DNA from: Selaginella tamariscina
Taxonomy: Eukaryota; Streptophyta; Lycopodiopsida; Selaginellales; Selaginellaceae
Assembly (NCBI GenBank): GCA_003024785.1
Contig: PUQB01000328.1
Location: 62,001 to 126,000, forward strand
Length of the DNA: 64,000 bases
Direction of reading: 5' to 3'
The first letter of the stretch is position 1; each line of letters starts with the position of its first letter. Position numbers and translations under genes: made by a program. Under the pieces are notes generated by a model. It did no database searches and was not told the origin of the DNA. It worked only from the letters and a program-made list of their open reading frames with translations. Positions 60,570 to 64,000 of the stretch are shown here, piece after piece.

Positions 60570-62947
60570 ACACTTACCACGCTTGGTAGCACCTTGCAGC
60601 TTCATTACGTACAGCTCTCTTAGGATCGTCTAATGATCGACGTAATATCTTCAAAATCTGCATTTTATCATTAAAAACAATTAATTTTTAAATATTTAAT
60701 CACGATGTTTGTTTAAATATTGAACTTTCGCATGGTATTATGATTTTAAATTATATAGTAATAATATCAATAATAATACCTGCTTTGTTGAAGGATAAAT
60801 GACAGCATAAGGAAGGCCTGCAAGTGCAGCAATACATTGAAGTGAAGTTTGCCTTACAGCCTGCAAACATCAAATAAGTTAATGTACACACACCACACAC
60901 ATGTACGTAAACACACATCTACGTACATTCATATACTAAGCCTTATTTTTGCTATTTTTAAATTAAAATTCCATTTAAATAATTATATTTCAATCATATT
61001 AGACTCTTTAAATCTCTAGTACAAACCTTTATATGGATAAGCATGTTGTAACACACACACATGCATACGTACATATATACATACCATCGATATCTGTACT
61101 GAGTTAACTCTCCAAGGCGGTTTACCACAGTGTTAATGTGATCCCCAACAATAGCTGCATAAACATTAATTATAATAAAATAAAATAAATAATATTAACA
61201 GTAGTTCGCATTTGCATAACTAACGATTTCATATATATATATAAAGTTCATAGTATAATTTAATTACCATGGTCACCCTCAACAAGGAAGGAAGACAGCA
61301 CAAGTAAATTGCCGTGGAGTATATCCGAATCCTCTGCATTTGAAGCAAGGTTTGGTAAACCTTCTAATAACAAAGGAAAAACCTGTGTAAAAACAAATAT
61401 AAAAGTAACAAATTAATACTAAATTACTATATTTAATTTTAAGAAGTTAAGGTAATACTTCGAAAGTTAACTTATAAACTATTTAAATGTATATTTGTTT
61501 TATTTAAAATGTTATGGCAGTTTGATTAAATCTTACCTTTTCACGCTCACAAAGCAATGCAGTTACAGGAGTGTCTAGAATAAGATTACTAAATCCCCGA
61601 ATTAGCCAAGCCCTGACTTAATTAAACATAATTCATTAGTTAACTTTAATATTAATATTATTACAATAAAAATATATGGTGTAGACATATAAAATATATA
61701 ATACGTATATCGTAATATACGGATGCGAGATGTGTGTGTGTGTGTGCGTGTGTGGGAGAGCGAGAGAGATGTGTTAATAATATTTATGCATCAAAATTAC
61801 TATTACAAATGATTTACAAAATGAAATATAAATGTTGGATAGTATCAATATTATTACAATAAATATAAACATTAAATAAGTTATTATTAATAAACCTGGA
61901 AATGTGGTCCTTCGCATCTTTTAATGCCTGTGGAAAAGGATGTAGAAGACTGTTGAAAAATCTTTGCTTGTATAGAGGTCGAATATTCGCAAAATATTGC
62001 TTATTTAAAGCTTTGGAGTCTCTCATTATAATATTAAGTCCCTTAGCAGCTGCATTTCTTACACCCTCATCTCCACCCTGAAATATATATACACATTTGT
62101 TATACATTTGGGAAGATATATAATGTACATAAAACGAACATACACACATCTAAATGTACATATATACGCACGGAGTACCTATATACATACCTTATGAGGG
62201 GATTTATGTATATATAATGTGCATACTTACATATAATGTTCTTTTAGTTTATGGTACTTAATAAATCCGTAAATAATATTAATAATAATTTTAATTAGTA
62301 GTTGACCATCGTATACCATTACGAGATAATAATATATATGATAGTATATATAAAATTATGTGTCGACAGCATATATCATATTCTAGAAAACATGCCTAAT
62401 GATGCTGAGCATGGTTAATGGAAAGTCTTATACTCTATAGCATATGATATATCTGGGCAAATCTTTTGTATGATATTATTCAATCAACTATATATGATTC
62501 TTTTCCATACAAACATACTTTAATAAATACTTCACAGAAATATAAATATTACACACACACACACACACACACACAACACACACACACAGAGCGTGTACCT
62601 CTTTAAGTGTGTTAAGGAGAATAGCAGCAATGTCCGCCACCTTTGCATGGCCCCTCATAGCCAACCCTTTAGCAAGCCATGATAAAAGGTTTACCACGTT
62701 AGGTGTAACCTCCTCGCTCGTTAAGAAAAAATGGATGACGTCATCCAGTTCATAAGCCTTTGTGCACCATTTATTTACTATTGATGCTAGTGTCTCGTGA
62801 ATATTCTCCCTTATCGTAGAACATTCGATGCTCAATGATGTTCTTAATAGCAGCTTTATTACTTTAACATCCTGGAAGAAAAAATTCAGTATCATTCTGT
62901 GTATATTCATAAGCCAATAATGCATAGCATTATTGAAATGTGCATGT

Positions 62948-63003
<56 letters not shown>

Positions 63004-63679
63004 GAGAGACATTACCTGAAGAAGAGTAAACTCGGGCCTTGCAGCAACGCAACAGAAGAGAAGAGCGCTACAAGCCAAGTGTGAGCAGCTTCATGGAGTT
63101 GAATAGTATCAAATGCCTTCAGTATAACTGTTTGCTGCCCGTTTACATCACACAGTGACACACATACTCGCATAAGATCGAGCAACGGGAGTAAAACCTG
63201 AAATAAACCAAACGATAAACTTAGAAAATATAAATTATCTATGTGTGTATGTGTATATATGTATATTGTGCGTTTGTGCGCAATTATGTAGATATGTATA
63301 TGTATATACACATAGACAGATTTTATCTATCGGTAGATATTATCTATCCATAGATACACAGACGCACATAACAGACAGACATACATGACAGACTATTGAC
63401 TATATATATGTATATGCATATATGTCTGTATATTTGAACTATGCATACAAATACATACACACACATACGTACACGTGTGTGTGTGTGCGAGAGAGAGAGA
63501 TAGCATTATATAAATATATATAAAGTTATTACCTCAGCAGAAGCAGAAAGCGTAACAGTCGAAGACCAAATCTTCATACATATTTGTAAGGCCGGTACAT
63601 GAATGTTCTCCAAGTCATTTTCATATCTGGAGTGTCGAACAACGTATTGGATTAAGTATAAAAATATAAATACTATTAT

Positions 63680-63711
<32 letters not shown>

Positions 63712-63809
63712 GTGTGTGTGTGTTAACTTTACAATGAGTGGAAGACTTCAGATAGAGATTGTAATAGCACGATAAGACTCCTCGTTGAAGCATCTTTTCC
63801 GTCACATAG
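60430..63809 (-). CDS. MMS19: MMS19/MET18 homologue, C-terminal part (N-terminus outside window)
   Basis: MMS19 is a HEAT-repeat protein of the cytosolic iron-sulfur targeting complex that delivers Fe-S clusters to DNA repair and replication enzymes. Exons in transcript order: 63733-63809, 63533-63626, 63016-63197, 62599-62871, 61896-62077, 61537-61612, 61268-61382, 61085-61154, 60780-60860, 60578-60657 and 60430-60457, with stop at 60430-60432. Family blocks seen are NLLSWLAKGLAMRGH, NIRPLYKQRFFNSLLHP, AWLIRGFSNLILDTPV, AVRQTSLQCIAALAGLPYAV and SLDDPKRAVRNEAARCYQAW. Exon phases agree except at two places. Exons 63016-63197 and 61085-61154 are each one base short, and the frame changes inside them. 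The first exons lie beyond 64000. Confidence 0.88.
60516..60566. repeat. (TG)n(AG)n microsatellite in the last MMS19 intron
   Basis: The compound repeat fills much of the 120-bp intron between 60457 and 60578. Confidence 0.9.
62944..63008. repeat. (TG)n(AG)n microsatellite in an MMS19 intron
   Basis: The compound repeat ends about 5 bp from the donor of the exon 63016-63197. Confidence 0.9.
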
Positions 63810-64000
63810 CTGTTTATAAGATAATAAGACTAAACTTTCAATGTAGGTACACATACATACATATATCTATTAACACACCACGTATGAGTGTGCAGATGTA
63901 CATACATGTTAGTGATCAAAATAGTACCAATACGTAGTTGCATAAATCAGTTATTACATGCGTTCATATAATGAGATTGCTACATTAACAAAATTATATT

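Noticed and set aside
1-64000. tRNA, rRNA or snRNA genes
   Set aside because: The only tRNA-like matches are the 12-13-nt primer-binding sites. No cloverleaf or conserved RNA gene was recognised on either strand.

Overview
The window is nuclear DNA of a land plant. The evidence is a plant-type phosphoenolpyruvate carboxylase ending in QNTG, a CYP78A-type cytochrome P450 (a land-plant family), a plant-style universal stress protein, spliceosomal introns with GT-AG (one GC-AG) borders, and LTR retrotransposons primed by initiator-Met tRNA. Intergenic DNA is very AT-rich, and introns are full of TA, CT/CA and TG/AG microsatellites. The PEPC gene has at least 17 coding exons, far more than is usual in flowering plants. 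A non-seed land plant (moss or lycophyte grade) is plausible, but the sequence does not prove it.

Layout. Positions 1-10600 are repeats: a truncated LTR element, a complete non-autonomous LTR retrotransposon (451-7702), diverged LTR pieces, and a decayed Ty3 pol/integrase remnant. Positions 11524-18097 hold PEPC (+). Positions 18100-21210 are AT-rich, with a degenerate CTTGGCCAC repeat field. At 21211-28611 a minus-strand solo LTR is split by a Ty3/gypsy chromovirus (22085-28128). Positions 28612-31342 and 39867-41640 are the two halves of an older unrecognised repeat or gene remnant. An old LTR (31343-32316 plus 39193-39866) sits inside it, and a second copy of the non-autonomous element (32317-39192) sits inside that LTR. 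Each nesting step is marked by terminal TG..CA ends, and for most of them a 5-bp target-site duplication is visible.

The right third is gene-rich: a short TAF4-like gene (-, 42276-43496), an intact CYP78A gene (+, 44089-45704), two orphan exons (-, 45881-46053), a universal stress protein (+, 47848-49209), the splicing factor PRP39 (+, 49780-54410), a ribokinase-like PfkB gene (-, 57467-59530), and the C-terminal half of MMS19/MET18 (-, 60430-63809, running off the right edge). These are unrelated housekeeping and developmental genes and do not form a cluster.

The most notable points are these. There are two LTR-PBS-PPT-complete elements with no gag or pol (LARD type), and their LTRs carry conserved tandem hairpins and many telobox-like CCCTAA motifs. 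The hexamer CCTGTA/TACAGG is roughly ten-fold over-represented across the chromovirus. A TAF4 paralogue keeps the RST domain and C-terminal tail but has no room for the histone fold. PRP39 carries a heptad minisatellite inside its HAT-repeat array. Apparent single-base deletions, often in short homopolymers, recur in most of the conserved genes; this looks more like sequence error than five independent pseudogenes. I found no convincing new defence-like or operon-like system.
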